From Ipomoea triloba (taxonomy: Eukaryota; Streptophyta; Magnoliopsida; Solanales; Convolvulaceae): a DNA stretch of 64,000 nt. This document shows, in pieces, positions 53,924 to 64,000 of the stretch. Where the stretch lies: the NCBI RefSeq assembly GCF_003576645.1, contig NC_044925.1, positions 9,303,869 through 9,367,868 of the forward strand. Reading direction: 5' to 3'. The notes beneath the pieces were generated by a model. It worked only from the letters and a program-made list of their open reading frames with translations. It made no database searches and was not told the origin of the DNA. Each line of letters opens with the position of its first letter. The stretch's first letter is position 1. A program made the position numbers and the translations under genes.

Positions 53924-56882
53924 TGTAACACCCCGAAATTCCCTACTATTCTTTTAAATATAATAAGGGGTTATTTTCTTATTAAACAATTATTAAAATG
54001 ATTTCTTAAATATAATCATTTCATTATGGGCTTGGAATAATGTATTTTATATACATAACCTATTGTTATGCCACTACTTATGGACATAGTATATATATTA
54101 TATAATTGAGCCCACATGATTTATATTTTCTTAAGATTATACTAAGCCCATGAGTATGTATATACATGTCCTATAGACTATGGTTAATGACCCAACCAAT
54201 CTTAGTCTTACCATAAATAGCCCAATCCAAGATATATAGTTTCTAAATAGGGTAACCTAGCTACATGATCAGCAGCCAAAATACCCTCCTACCTCTGTCT
54301 TTCCACTCTCTGCTTCTCCATTCTCTATCCATCTCGTCTCTCTCGAATATCCATCACGGCAACAACAATGAAGATCGCCGGCAAGTAGCTTCCCATTCCT
54401 CATCTCCGCGAATAGCGTAGAAAGTGAAGATATGGCAGCAGCTTCTCACCACGTAATGAAGATCCACGGTAGCATCAGCGGAGCAGCACGGTGGCGTCAT
54501 CGGCGAGCAGCGATGGTTGATCCGGAGGCGCAATGACGGCAAGCGTGGGCTGTGGTGGTATCTCGCAGCTGCAACGATCTCCAGCGAAGCTTCCACGGCA
54601 GCCATGGTGTCGGTAGTGGTTGACGGCGGTTTGAGCAGCAAGCTCTGTTTCCGGCGTCGTGCAGCGGTGGAGGTGGCGGCACTCCCTCTTCCGTGCGGCT
54701 AGCAGCAGAGCGGTGGCCTACGTCTCCGATCTTCTTCCGGCAGTACATGGCTGTGACAATGGAGTTTGACAGTGGCGGATGGCCTTGTGTTGTTGTTGGC
54801 GTAACATAGTAGAAAGGAAGGGTGTAGCGTGGTGGTATGGTGTCATAGTGTTGAGTTAGAGGGCTTAGGTTCGAATCCTTGGCTAAGCATCATGATTAAG
54901 GTAATATTATGGTTTATTATTGAGCTTATAGTTTTAGTGTTAGTTATAGTATTATAGCTTACGTATAGATTAGTATTTGAAGCTCCTAAATAGGATTAGG
55001 AATATCAATATCCTTGTTTTGGTGGTAGTTAGTGATCATGTTAGATTATATTAATCTTCAGGTTCATGATTATGGACCTAGCTTGTGAGATGAGCTTAGG
55101 ATTGGTGTTGCTTTGGATTAGTACGCTTCAAGAGGTAACCACTATGTCCACCAAAATCTATTTTCACATCTCAATCTATGATATTATTTGGTGTATTGGA
55201 ATCCTGATGATTTCCTTGCTGTTAGCCTATTTGTTGTTGTCTGTAAAGTCATCTTTGATGGATTATGAACTTGTGTTCTTGATCCTTTGTGTATTGATGC
55301 TTATAGATATTTATTGATATGGATTCCTTGTTTATTTGGCTTCTGGGAGTTATAATCTGAGTAATCTGATCCTATCTTTGTATTCTGATATGAACATTGC
55401 GTATTATGTCTGAGTCTGTGATCTGAGGTTGGGCTTGCCCTTGCGGAGTACCCCAGCGGTATAATGTGTCCTGTTAGAGTCTTCCGTAAGTGGCTCACGG
55501 TGAGGGTTGGCGGAAGAGGGAGGTCCGCTGAGGAGGTCCGCTCCCTCCTTGCGGAGGAGAGTGGCGGAGGGCGGGGTTCCGCTGGGTTGTTCCGTCAGGC
55601 TACTGGGAGTTCTGTTCCAGTGAGCTATTCTGTGATCTGTTTGTTTGGTTGTTTCCCCTTTTGTTCTGAATCTTGTTGGAGTATTTTGTTGGGTATTTTA
55701 CCATGTCTTTGGAGTATTTATTCCTACCTCTTGGTCCATCTTTTGAATCCCTTGCTTTGTTGAATCCTTGATTATATTATCTGGGAGTTGGGTTGTGTTC
55801 ATATCTGAGATGAACACTCTGAGCGGTTGTTCTTGGGCTGAGGTTGAGGTTGGATATGGTTGGTGGACCTTTGAGTATCTTTGTGTATTCTTGAGGCTTT
55901 AATTCCCATTTGTGTATATGGGCACTATTTGCCATTTGTGTATATGGGCACTATTTGCCATTTGTGTATATCGGCACTATTTGCCACTTTGGTAGTTGAG
56001 GAATATTTGCCTCTATATATTTGGGCACGAATTGCCTTCGCGTATTTGGGCACCATTTGCCTTTATGATTCGGGTATCATTTACCTCCGTGAACTGAGTT
56101 TGGTTTGATGTTTGGTATGAGGATTGGTGTTGGTTGGAGGGTAAGGGTTAGTACTTATCCTTAGGTTGAGGCCTATTTGGTTTCTCTTTACTTGATTCTT
56201 GAGTTATCTCGTATCTCGTTTGTTGTTGGTTATTCTTGGATATATTCTTGTTGATCGTTCCTTATGAGTATTCTGTTGAGTTCTTGATTCTGTTGATATC
56301 TTGTTGTCTTGTGCAATTCAGTTGAATATTTGTATTGTTGAGAAGTCTTGGTTTATCCTTTATTCAGCGTGTTATTGTTGAGTATCCGATTTTAAGTATT
56401 GAACAGTTCATTGGTGTTTATATTCTATATGGGTGTGTAAACCTATTTACAACTTACTATATATCTATATTTCCTTGCGGGTGTGAGTGGTGGTTGCTTA
56501 GCAGTCTTTTGCTAATGGTTTCTTGTATGTTTTCCAGGAATGCAATAAGTCTAAGCGAGAGCGCGCTAGAGCTTATCTATATGAGGCAGCTTAGACATAG
56601 TTATGTTGTTTTAGACTTGTGTTTTGGGCCTGTGTGCCAATGATGAGACTATGTACTCTTGTTTAGATTTCAGATGTTTTAGACATGTTTGAGGATTTAT
56701 TATCTATGCAGTTCAGTTCTTTTGGTTAGCCTGTGCATCTAGGCCGTGCTTTTCTTACCTAGATGTGGCATGATACCCCTTTAGGTTTTTAATCGCTTCC
56801 GCTATGTATGTTGATAGTTGAGATATGCAGCTTTTGCATTAAAGTTTAGCTATCTCGGCTTGTGAAAAGTTGGGGTGTCATA
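53924..56882. mobile_element. Solo LTR (2.96 kb, TGTAACACCCC type) with TSD GTGCC
   Basis: The segment starts TGTAACACCCCGAAATTCCC and ends TTGGGGTGTCATA, giving inverted ends of about 11 bp with two mismatches. It is flanked by GTGCC at 53919-53923 and 56883-56887, and excision restores the continuous Athila 3' flank GGGGTGCCTCCCATGAAG. TGTAACACCCC ends are common on chromovirus Ty3/gypsy LTRs. No gag or pol is present, so it is a solo LTR or an unusual non-coding element. It includes a 26-bp minisatellite (GGCACTATTTGCCATTTGTG) at about 55905-56090. Confidence 0.82.
55905..56090. repeat. 26-bp minisatellite in the solo LTR
   Basis: GCCATTTGTGTATATGGGCACTATT repeats two to three times almost perfectly and then decays into GGGCACGAATTGCC, GGGCACCATTTGCC and GGGTATCATTTACC units. 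Confidence 0.85.
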
Positions 56883-56939
56883 GTGCCTCCCATGAAGCGC
56901 TGAGTTTACTATCGTCAGCTCGACTCAGCCATTTGATCA

Positions 56940-58070
56940 TCAAGTGTAGCTGGGAATAAAGAAATCCCAAACTACTTTAGCCATCTCTTCCTTTGGTTCT
57001 GGAACATTGAAAAACTTCAATCTTTGGCCATTGACCACAAATGGATCACCAGTAGTGCCAACAATAGTAACCGCACCAGATGGAGATTGCTCAACCACCT
57101 TAAACGGTCCTGACCATCTAGACTTGAGCTTCCCAGGGAACAGTTTCAACCGGGAGTTGTATAGCAATACTTGATCACCTGGTTCAAAACTCCTCCTTAG
57201 GATCCTCTTATCATGAAAGTATTTGGTTCTCTCCTTGTAAATTTTGGCATTCTCATAAGCATCCATCCGGAACTCCTCCAACTCATTCAATGACAACCTC
57301 TTCTCTCTAGACAAATTCTCATCCAAATTCAACTTCGAAACTGCCCAATATGCCTTGTGCTCATACTCAACTAGTAGATGGCATGACTTCTCAAAAACAA
57401 GCTTGAATGGGGACACACCAATAGGAGTCTTGAATGCAGTCCGGAGAGCCCATAAAGCATCATCTAATTTCAGTGACCAATCCTTCCGGTTAGCACTCAC
57501 CACTTTCTCCAGAATTGAATTGATTTCTCTGTTTGCCAGCTCCACTTGTCCACAGGTCTGTGAATGATATGGTGTACACAACCTGTGGTAAATCCCATAC
57601 TTAACCAAGAGCTTCTCCAACAACTTATTGCAAAAATGAGTCCCATTATCAGTGATAAAGGACCTAGGCATACCAAACCGGGAGAAAATATTCTTCTTCA
57701 CAAACTTGATTACAGTTTTCGCATCATTCCTCGGAGTTGCTATTGCTTCCACCCACTTAAACACATAATCCACTGCCACCAGAATGTACTCATTACCGAA
57801 AGAAGGAGGAAACGGACCCATGAAGTCCATTCCCCAGATATCAAATATCTCAACCCTTAAAATTCCTCTCTGGGGCATCTCATGCCTCTTACCAACAGTG
57901 CCAGTCCGCTGGCAGCTATCACACCTGCTCACAAAGTCTTTAGCAGTGGCAAACAAAGTAGGCCAAAACAAACCTGACTGCAACACCTTCAAGGCAGTAT
58001 GATCAGCACTCATGTGTCCCCCATAAGGTGAAGCATGACAATGATGAAGAACACTGAGTAATGGGGGCAT
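56940..58070 (-). CDS. Athila integrase, intact open frame of 376 codons
   Basis: The HHCC zinc domain is visible as [16 protein letters not shown] and [14 protein letters not shown]. The catalytic triad is carried by [14 protein letters not shown] (Asp), [11 protein letters not shown] (Asp) and [11 protein letters not shown] (Glu). The C-terminal part ([33 protein letters not shown]) is the GPY/F-like chromatin-facing domain. The frame is open to a stop at 56940. It begins internally ([11 protein letters not shown]) because a deletion fused it out of frame to RT at 58075, so it would be translated only by re-initiation, and it is best seen as a relic that happens to be open. Confidence 0.85.
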   Translation of the reverse strand: MPPLLSVLHHCHASPYGGHMSADHTALKVLQSGLFWPTLFATAKDFVSRCDSCQRTGTVGKRHEMPQRGILRVEIFDIWGMDFMGPFPPSFGNEYILVAVDYVFKWVEAIATPRNDAKTVIKFVKKNIFSRFGMPRSFITDNGTHFCNKLLEKLLVKYGIYHRLCTPYHSQTCGQVELANREINSILEKVVSANRKDWSLKLDDALWALRTAFKTPIGVSPFKLVFEKSCHLLVEYEHKAYWAVSKLNLDENLSREKRLSLNELEEFRMDAYENAKIYKERTKYFHDKRILRRSFEPGDQVLLYNSRLKLFPGKLKSRWSGPFKVVEQSPSGAVTIVGTTGDPFVVNGQRLKFFNVPEPKEEMAKVVWDFFIPSYT

Positions 58071-60154
58071 GGCAAAAAGCAGTTTTCAATTTTTCAAAAG
58101 CCACAAGACAAGAATCATCAAAATCAAAGGGGACATCTTTAGCAAGCAAATGAGTAAGGGGCTTAGCAAGCCCCGAGAAATCTTTAACGAATCTCCTGTA
58201 GAACCCAGCATGACCTAAAAAACTCCTCACTCCCTTCACAGAATTAGGGGGTGGTAACTTAGCAATCACCTCAACTTTTGCTGGGTCTACCTCAATTCCC
58301 CTTGCAGACACCCTGTGCCCAAGAACAATGCCTTCTGAAGCCATAAAGTGACACTTTTCCCAGTTGAGCACAAGATTTACTTCCTCACATCTGCATAGCA
58401 CTCTCTCGAGATTAGAGATACATTCACTGAATGACTTCCCATAGACAGAAAAATCATCCATGAACACCTCTATAATTTCCTCCACAAACTCTGAAAAATG
58501 GACATCATGCATCTCTGGAATGTTGCTGGTGCGTTACACAAGCCAAATGGCATACGCTTGAAAGCATAGGTGCCATATTGACATGTGAACGTAGTCATCT
58601 CCTGATCATTCAGGTGGACAGAAATCTGAAAGTAACCTGAAAAACCATCTAGAAAACAGAAATATTCGTTGCAGGACATTCTCTCCAGCAACTGGTCAAT
58701 GAAAGGGAGGGGAAGTGATCTTTCCTAGTAGACTTGTTCAACCTTCTATAATCAATGCACATACGATGTCCAGTGACAAGTCTAGTAGGGATCAACTCAT
58801 TATTCTCATTCTCAACAACAGTAATACCGCCCTTTTTCGGAACAACATGAATGGGACTAACCCACTTGCTATCCGAAATAGGGTAGATAATATCATTATC
58901 AAGCAATTTGAAAATTTCCTTCTTAACAACATCTTTCAGATTGGGGTTTAGCCTCCTGAGGGGCTCCACACTAGCCTTGGCGTCATCCTCTAAATAAATT
59001 CTATGCATGCAATACTTAGGATCAATGCCAACTAAATCCCCAATAGCTTTCCTGTGCTTTCTGAGCACAGTCAACAGTTCCTCAACTTGTTCCTCCTTCA
59101 GAGAGGAACTGATGATCACATGATAAGTAGAATTAGAGCCAAGAAATGCATACCTCAAACTAGAAGGCAAAGGTTTCAATTCTACCTTCGGGGCCTGCTC
59201 CTCTTCGAATGGAGCAAGAGAAACCACTATTTCTAGTGAATCCTCCAACTCCTCAGCAACTGGTTCAGAGGAGTCCTCATCCTCCTCTTCTTCCACCTCT
59301 GCACTGCACTGTTCCAGCACTTCAATCACATGACACTCATCGATGTAAGAGGGTTGGTGTTTGACCATCTTAAAGATACCAAATTCAATTTTGTGGCCAG
59401 CCACCTCCATCACAAGCTTTCCAAATTCAATTTTGTGGCCAGCCACCTCCATCACAAGCTTTCCCAATTCAATTTTGTGGCCAGCCACCTCCATCACAAG
59501 CTTTCCCCTCTTTACATCTTGGCCAGCCACCTCCATCACAAGCTTTCCCCTCTTTACATCTATGAGAGCCCCAGCAGTAGCTAGAAAAGGCCTACTTACA
59601 TCTATGAGAGCCCCAGCAGTAGCTAGAAAAGGCCTACCAAGGATAATGGGAACCTTGGTATCCTCTTCCATATCCAGAATCACGAAATCTCCCGGTATGA
59701 AGTACTGATCAACCATCACCGGGATGTCTTCAAGAACTCCCACTGGGCGCTTAATGGATCTGTCAGCCATTTGGAGAGTCATGGTGGTAGGCTTTGGGCT
59801 GCCCAGGTTAAGCCTCTTACAAAGGGAATATGGCATCAGGCTAACACTGGCACCCAGATCACATAAGGCACTGCCCACTACAAATCCCCCAATGATACAG
59901 GGAATGGTAAAACTACCCGGATCTTTCAGCTTGGGAGGCAACTTTTGTTGAAGAGCTGCACATGTCAATGCCCCCTCACTGAGATCTACCACAACACTCT
60001 TTTCTAACTTCTTCTTGTTACTCATAATATCCTTCAGGAATTTCTTGTATGAAGGAATCTGAGTCACTGCATCAACAAAGGGCATAGATATCTCCAACTT
60101 ATCCAGTATCATCTTGAACTTATTCTCTCTCTCAGTTTCCTTGGATCTCCACAA
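58003..60154 (-). pseudogene. Athila protease and reverse transcriptase, frameshifted, RNase H missing
   Basis: Protease: LCDLGASVSLMPYS with the LGAS active-site variant, then VILDMEEDTKVPIILGRPFL. RT: KWVSPIHVVPKKGG, MCIDYRRLNKSTRKDHFP, FSGYFQISVHLNDQEMTTFT, MPFGLCNAPATFQRCMMSIF and VFMDDFSVYG (YMDD-like FMDD). Single-base losses shift the frame near 58718 and 58500. After LKTAFCHAP the RNase H domain and the integrase N-terminus are deleted. Between about 59381 and 59645 four 42-bp duplications repeat GKLVMEVAGHKIEF-type blocks. RT catalytic residues survive but no continuous enzyme is encoded. Confidence 0.88.
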
Positions 60155-62314
60155 TCTCTGTGGAAATGGCAGGAGATTGCAAGGAACAACTGAGTCACCA
60201 ATCTGCTTATCTTTCTTCTCAGGCTTCTTGCTCGGAGCACTCTAATCTTGCATTGGGGCTTTCCCCTTAGCACTGTCTCTCTGTAACACAGGCTCCTCTT
60301 CACTCTCATCAGGAACATCCTCAACCTGAATGCCCTCATCCTTCTTATCAATTTTCTCAGGCACTGGATCATCTGAAGGAAAAGGAGGATCCTTCAAAGC
60401 TAATCCTTTTCTCGTGGTCACTGCATTCACCTGCTTCCTTGGATTTTCTGTGCTTGCTGGCAGTCTACCATTCGAAGATGAGGCTTGATTAGAAAACTGA
60501 TTACCACCACCTTGCTGTTGCCCCGTGAGGCTCTCTATCAGTACTTGTTGAGACTCTACAGTTGCCTGTAACTTGCTCATCTGAGCTATCATGGTGTTCA
60601 TGAGAGTCTGCATATCAATATCCTGAGATGGTCTAGAGAAACCTTGACCCTGAGTGTTCCCGAAATTCTGATTCCCTTGCTGGAACTACCCTTGATTAGA
60701 ATTCTGATTATTTTGATTGTTTCTCCACTGAGTTCCTTGATTGCCATCTCTATTCCCTTGATTACCTTGAAAACCTGGTGGATTGTTCCTCACTTGATTT
60801 CCCTGATTGTTCCAAGAGGGAACAAACTGATTTCTCCCTTGCTGCTGATCGTTCCCATAACCTTGCCCCTGGCCCTGTGGTCTAGAATAACCAATGAGAT
60901 CAACTTGCTCCACATTAGGCTGAGGGACTTGGTTACCGGAGTCTAATAGGTAACATGTCTGAGCTGCATGATTTCCACCACAAATTGCACAACAGGCTAC
61001 AAGAGGTACCTGTGGCACAGAATAAGGGTTAGGAACATAAGGATTCTGTGGAATCAGTGGAGGCTGAGCAACAGCCTGGACACTCTGAGTAGGAGCATGT
61101 ACTATCTGCTTTAGCATGTGCTGTATGGAATTCAGCTGAGCCTGCATTGTCATCTTGTCTTCAACTTCAAACATCCCAGCTGGCTTCTCTCTTTTGGGTA
61201 TATCATCCCCCTCAGTGTACCAGTAAGTGTTGTTAGAGGTGATCCTCTCAATCAACTGCTCTCCAGCCTCTGGGCCCATGTCAATGAAAATATCCCCAAA
61301 GGATGAGGTATCCAGAATAACCTTCGACCGATTAGCCAACCCCTCATAGAATGATGAAATAAAATCACCTGTAGTCATCAGATTCTTCGGGCACTGCCTC
61401 CTCAACTCCTTGAACCGCTTCCAAGCCTCAGGAAGATCTTCATTGCCAAACTGTTGGAAATTCTGAATCTGTTTCTTTAGCTTAGCAGCCTTGGAAGGAG
61501 GACAGTACTCCTGCATGAAAGCTTTGTAGAGCTGCTCCCAGGTAATGAAATGATTGGCTGGAAAGGAATTCAACCAAATCAGTGCTTTATCTCTCAGGGA
61601 AAAAGGGAACAGTCTCAGCTTGATGGCGTCACTAGTAGTGCCATTCATCTTGACAGTCTGGCAGATTCGGTCAAAGTGCACAACATGGGCTTTCGGGTCC
61701 TCGACCCGAGCTCCTCCAAACTGATTATTCTGGACCATCTGAATGAGAGCAGTTTTCAATTCAAAATTATTTGCCTCAACTCCTGGATACACAATACAAT
61801 CTTCTTCACTGAACTCAGGAGCTAAGTGAGCTGCCACGGGGTTGGCCTGTGGGAACTGCTGAGCAAATTGCTGGACCAAATTGGGATTCATCTGATGGAG
61901 AAGATTTTGCATCCCAACCCCATAGCCTGGCTGCTGATATGCAGGCTGCTGCTGTATGAAAGGAGCTCCCAATCCTCCCCCAACATAGACATTCGGGTTT
62001 GGATCGGCCATGAAGTTCTATGCCTGATTCTGAACATTTACCACTGGAGGATCGACACGAACTCCATGGTTCTCCTCAGCTACCTCTCTCTGCCTCGAGT
62101 GTTGCTGTGTGTTGACACCAGTATGGGCTGGCTGCCCGGTATTGCTACTATCTCCGGTCTCCATGTCTACTTCGAAGTCCTGGAACTCTCGAAGCCAATC
62201 ACGTAACACCTTCTTCTCCCTCCTTAACTTCCTCTCAAGATTTGGATCGTAGGGATGAAGATTCGTGCTCCCTTTCGATCTAGTGTGCATAAGAGGAGGG
62301 AAACCTAATGTCAA
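60155..62314 (-). pseudogene. Athila gag, one frame with three TAG interruptions
   Basis: A single frame runs from 62314 (ATG at 62291: MHTRSKGSTNLHPYDPNLER) into the protease-RT ORF. It is interrupted by TAG at 62018-62020, 60686-60688 and 60242-60244. The core gag domain spans NNFELKTALIQMVQNNQFGG to ERITSNNTYWYTEGDD. A proline/glutamine/asparagine-rich tail contains the knuckle-like CCAICGGNHAAQTC. The C-terminal linker is acidic and lysine-rich (VEDVPDESEEEPVLQRDSAK). All three stops are amber and could each derive from TGG by a C-to-T change on +. Confidence 0.87.
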
Positions 62315-62320
62315 TCACAA

Positions 62321-62416
62321 CTACAAACACTCTTGGAAGAAATTGGTTACGGGTTAGTGCAAATAAAGAATAATTTTTTTATGTTTTTCGAATAATGAAT
62401 AAAATAAAACTTGATC
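62321..62416. other. Athila leader between gag and the Copia insertion
   Basis: A short AT-rich stretch upstream of Athila gag. It is cut by the Copia LTR at 62417, so the Athila PBS and 5' LTR must lie to the right of the window. Confidence 0.6.
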
Positions 62417-62838
62417 TTGTTAGGAATATAGCGGAATAATGCGGAAGCGAATAATCGAAAATTGAGAATTATAGAAGTTAAATAATAGGAAAAATAATAG
62501 AAATAACAAATGAATTCACTAAATGGGAAAATATAATAAATATATATATATAAACTCTCAAATGAGAATTATAAGGGAAATATATATATATATTCATATA
62601 ACTACGTACACAGAAGAGAGATTAAGAATGAATTCAAATTGTAATGAATTGATGCACTAATTACAAAGGAAATGAAAGCTATTTATAATGAAATAAAAGC
62701 ATTAGATACGACATTTGCAAGAATGAGAGTGGAAGACGGAAATCGCGTAAGGAATGCATGACACATGGGAGGAAACGGCAATTTCGGCAATGCAACGTGA
62801 GTGATGGACAAATGGCTAATTTGAGCCATATTCTAACA
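62417..62838 (-). repeat. 3' LTR of the right-edge Copia
   Basis: 422 bp from TGTTAGGAATATAGCGG to CATATTCTAACA (TG...CA with TGTTAG/CTAACA inverted ends). The adjoining sequence read on the minus strand is CCAAGGTGGAGAT, a typical copia polypurine tract. The left target site is GATCT (62412-62416); its partner is outside the window. Confidence 0.85.
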
Positions 62839-64000
62839 ATCTCCACCTTGGATCAAATTTATTGTAGAGCAATTGCAGCAGCCGACTAAATTCAAACATT
62901 GCTTGAACTTAGCAAATTGGAAGAGGCTTGGTAAGCAACCAACCACTTGGACGAGTCGGCACGGGAAATAACCTCAAAATAACCGGATGGATCACCATCA
63001 AACTCTTGTGCAACTGAAAGTGCGTAAGCAACCAAGTGGGTTTCATCATCACTAGTAGCATACCTAGCAGGTTTTTTAATTATCCTCCTAGGCCGGTCTT
63101 GGGCAATAGAATACTCCCGTTGTGGCTCGACGAGAGGCGCAGTACTAGTAGATGCTTCATCTTTAGTATTACCATCAGTGGTAGTAATACTATTCATAGG
63201 CCTGAACTCAAACTCCACCTTCTCTCCAGTACTCTACGTATCACCTGTACTGGGAACAACACGATCTTTTCTAGAAGAAAGTAGTGCATTTTCATCAAAA
63301 GTGATATCTCGACTTAGAATGATCTTGTGGGAATCAGGAGACAATAGACGATATCCTTTTGACTTAGAGGCATAACCAAGGAAAATTCATTTGACAGCTC
63401 TCGGGTTTAATTTACCCGTACTAGAATGAGCATATGCAGGACATCCAAAAACTCTTAACATACAGTAGTCAACAGGATTACCTGACCAAACTTCTTCTAG
63501 GATTTTGAAATCGAGGGATGAATGTGGAGACCTATTTACCAAATAGGATGCAGTAGAAACGGCCTCGGCCCAAAAATCATGCCGTTTCCATAACCCAGCA
63601 TTAGAGAGCATACAACGAGCTCTCTCTAACAGAGTCCTGTTCATACGTTCGGCAACACCATTCTGCTGGGGTTTTCCAGGCAAGGTCTTGTGCCTGGCAA
63701 TTCCTTGTGCTGCACAAAACTCAGTGAAATCTCTCTCACAGAACTCCAAGCCATTGTCTGTCCTGAGCTTCTTGATCTTCTTTCCTGTCTGAGTCTCAAC
63801 GAGAATTTTCCACTTTTTGAAAATAGAAAATGCCTGATTTTTATGTTTCAGGAAATAGACCCAGACTTTACGAGAAAAGTCATCAATAATAGACATAAAA
63901 TATCTTCAGCCTCCCATAGACTGGACTTTAGTCGGTCCCCATAAATCAGAATGTATATATTCCAATACATCTTTGGTACGGTGTGTAGCAGTAGAGAAAC
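62839..64000 (-). pseudogene. Copia pol with RT and RNase H deleted, cut by window edge
   Basis: From the right edge on the minus strand: YIHSDLWGPTKVQSMGG, stop, RYFMSIIDDFSRKVWVYFLK, KLRTDNGLEFCERDF, KPQQNGVAERMNRTLLERAR, VFGCPAYAHSSTGKLNPRAV. This is integrase with its second Asp and Glu. The pre-RT linker follows (FLGYASKSKGYRLLSPDS, RPRRIIKKPARYATSDDE), ending SRADSSKWLVA. It then jumps to the extreme C-terminus FAKFKQCLNLVGC and the PPT. RT and RNase H (several hundred residues) are therefore missing. Additional stops lie near 63905, 63385 and 63235. Confidence 0.85.

Larger units (their letters stand above)
56940..62320 (-). mobile_element. Athila-type Ty3/gypsy element, coding region, defective
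   Basis: Minus-strand order is gag (from about 62314), protease, RT, integrase (to 56940), then directly the PPT and 3' LTR. Order RT before integrase is Ty3/gypsy. The gag and protease words (NNFELKTALIQMVQNNQFGG, LRLFPFSLRDKALIWLNSFP, ALCDLGASVSLMPYSLC, PIILGRPFLATAGALIDV) match the Athila lineage. Defects: three in-frame TAG codons, two 1-base frameshifts in RT, loss of RNase H at about 58075, four 42-bp duplications in the protease region, and no envelope-like ORF. With its 3' LTR at 52119-53914 it is the host of the solo LTR insertion. Confidence 0.92.

Noticed and set aside
54354..54748. GC-rich overlapping frames suggesting a small gene
   Set aside because: They sit in the middle of the TSD-flanked solo LTR, overlap on both strands and have no recognisable domain.
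1..64000. tRNA, rRNA or small nuclear RNA genes
   Set aside because: No cloverleaf-compatible A/B box pair or rRNA-like sequence was recognised by eye; the TGGTATCAGAGC-type sites are retrotransposon primer-binding sites. A tRNAscan-SE and Rfam search would be decisive.

Overview
The window is nuclear DNA of a flowering plant, almost certainly a dicot. It is AT-rich and dense in plant transposons, and its two host genes have plant-type GT-AG introns. A CACTA element with a 28-bp terminal repeat, palindromic subterminal arrays and apparently captured genic sequence resembles the Tpn1 family of morning glories. That makes Ipomoea/Convolvulaceae a reasonable guess but not a proven one. There is one assembly gap of 630 N (45961-45961+629).

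Only two host genes are supported. An LCAT4-like cytosolic phospholipase A / lecithin:cholesterol acyltransferase-family enzyme lies on + (11 exons, 15664-29351, 530 aa, all splice sites intact). A NARROW LEAF 1 (NAL1)-like trypsin-fold protease lies on - (5 coding exons, 41394-35025, 610 aa, catalytic triad intact). They converge tail to tail with a Mutator-like element between them.

Layout. 1-3710: MITE, tandem array of Helitron-type ends, Helitron helicase relic. 3720-4958: LTR-like relic. 4950-11530: an old MULE (transposase + and GRF zinc-finger gene -) split by a 4.2-kb CACTA (TSD ATG) and a PIF/Harbinger MITE (TSD TAA). 11698-15181: Helitron Rep relic and a short Helitron just upstream of LCAT4. 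15664-29351: LCAT4, with a 5.4-kb antisense Copia in intron 6 (identical 226-bp LTRs, TSD ATACT) and a hAT-in-MITE nest in intron 10. 29837-30436: MITE. 30542-34285: a younger MULE with 414-bp TIRs and a perfect 9-bp TSD; it carries a frameshifted transposase and an intact 136-aa GRF/transmembrane gene that starts inside the TIR. 35025-41394: NAL1, with a deleted Copia and a MITE in intron 3. 42481-50740: MITEs, a non-autonomous LTR element, the gap and AT-rich DNA. 50739-62314: a Copia LTR+gag fragment, then an antisense Athila-type Ty3/gypsy element whose 3' flank holds a 2.96-kb solo LTR (TSD GTGCC). 62417-64000: the 3' part of an antisense Copia lacking RT and RNase H.

Three observations stand out. 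First, one MULE lineage has twice paired its transposase with a convergent GRF zinc-finger/transmembrane gene; in the younger copy the first GRF exon lies in the TIR and so is duplicated at both ends. Second, fifteen direct duplications, fourteen of them exactly 42 bp and arranged as overlapping steps, lie inside two unrelated retrotransposons; the pattern is best explained by unresolved de Bruijn overlaps in the assembly. Third, a family of 9-bp-TSD MITEs shares its ends, while each copy has a different minisatellite core.
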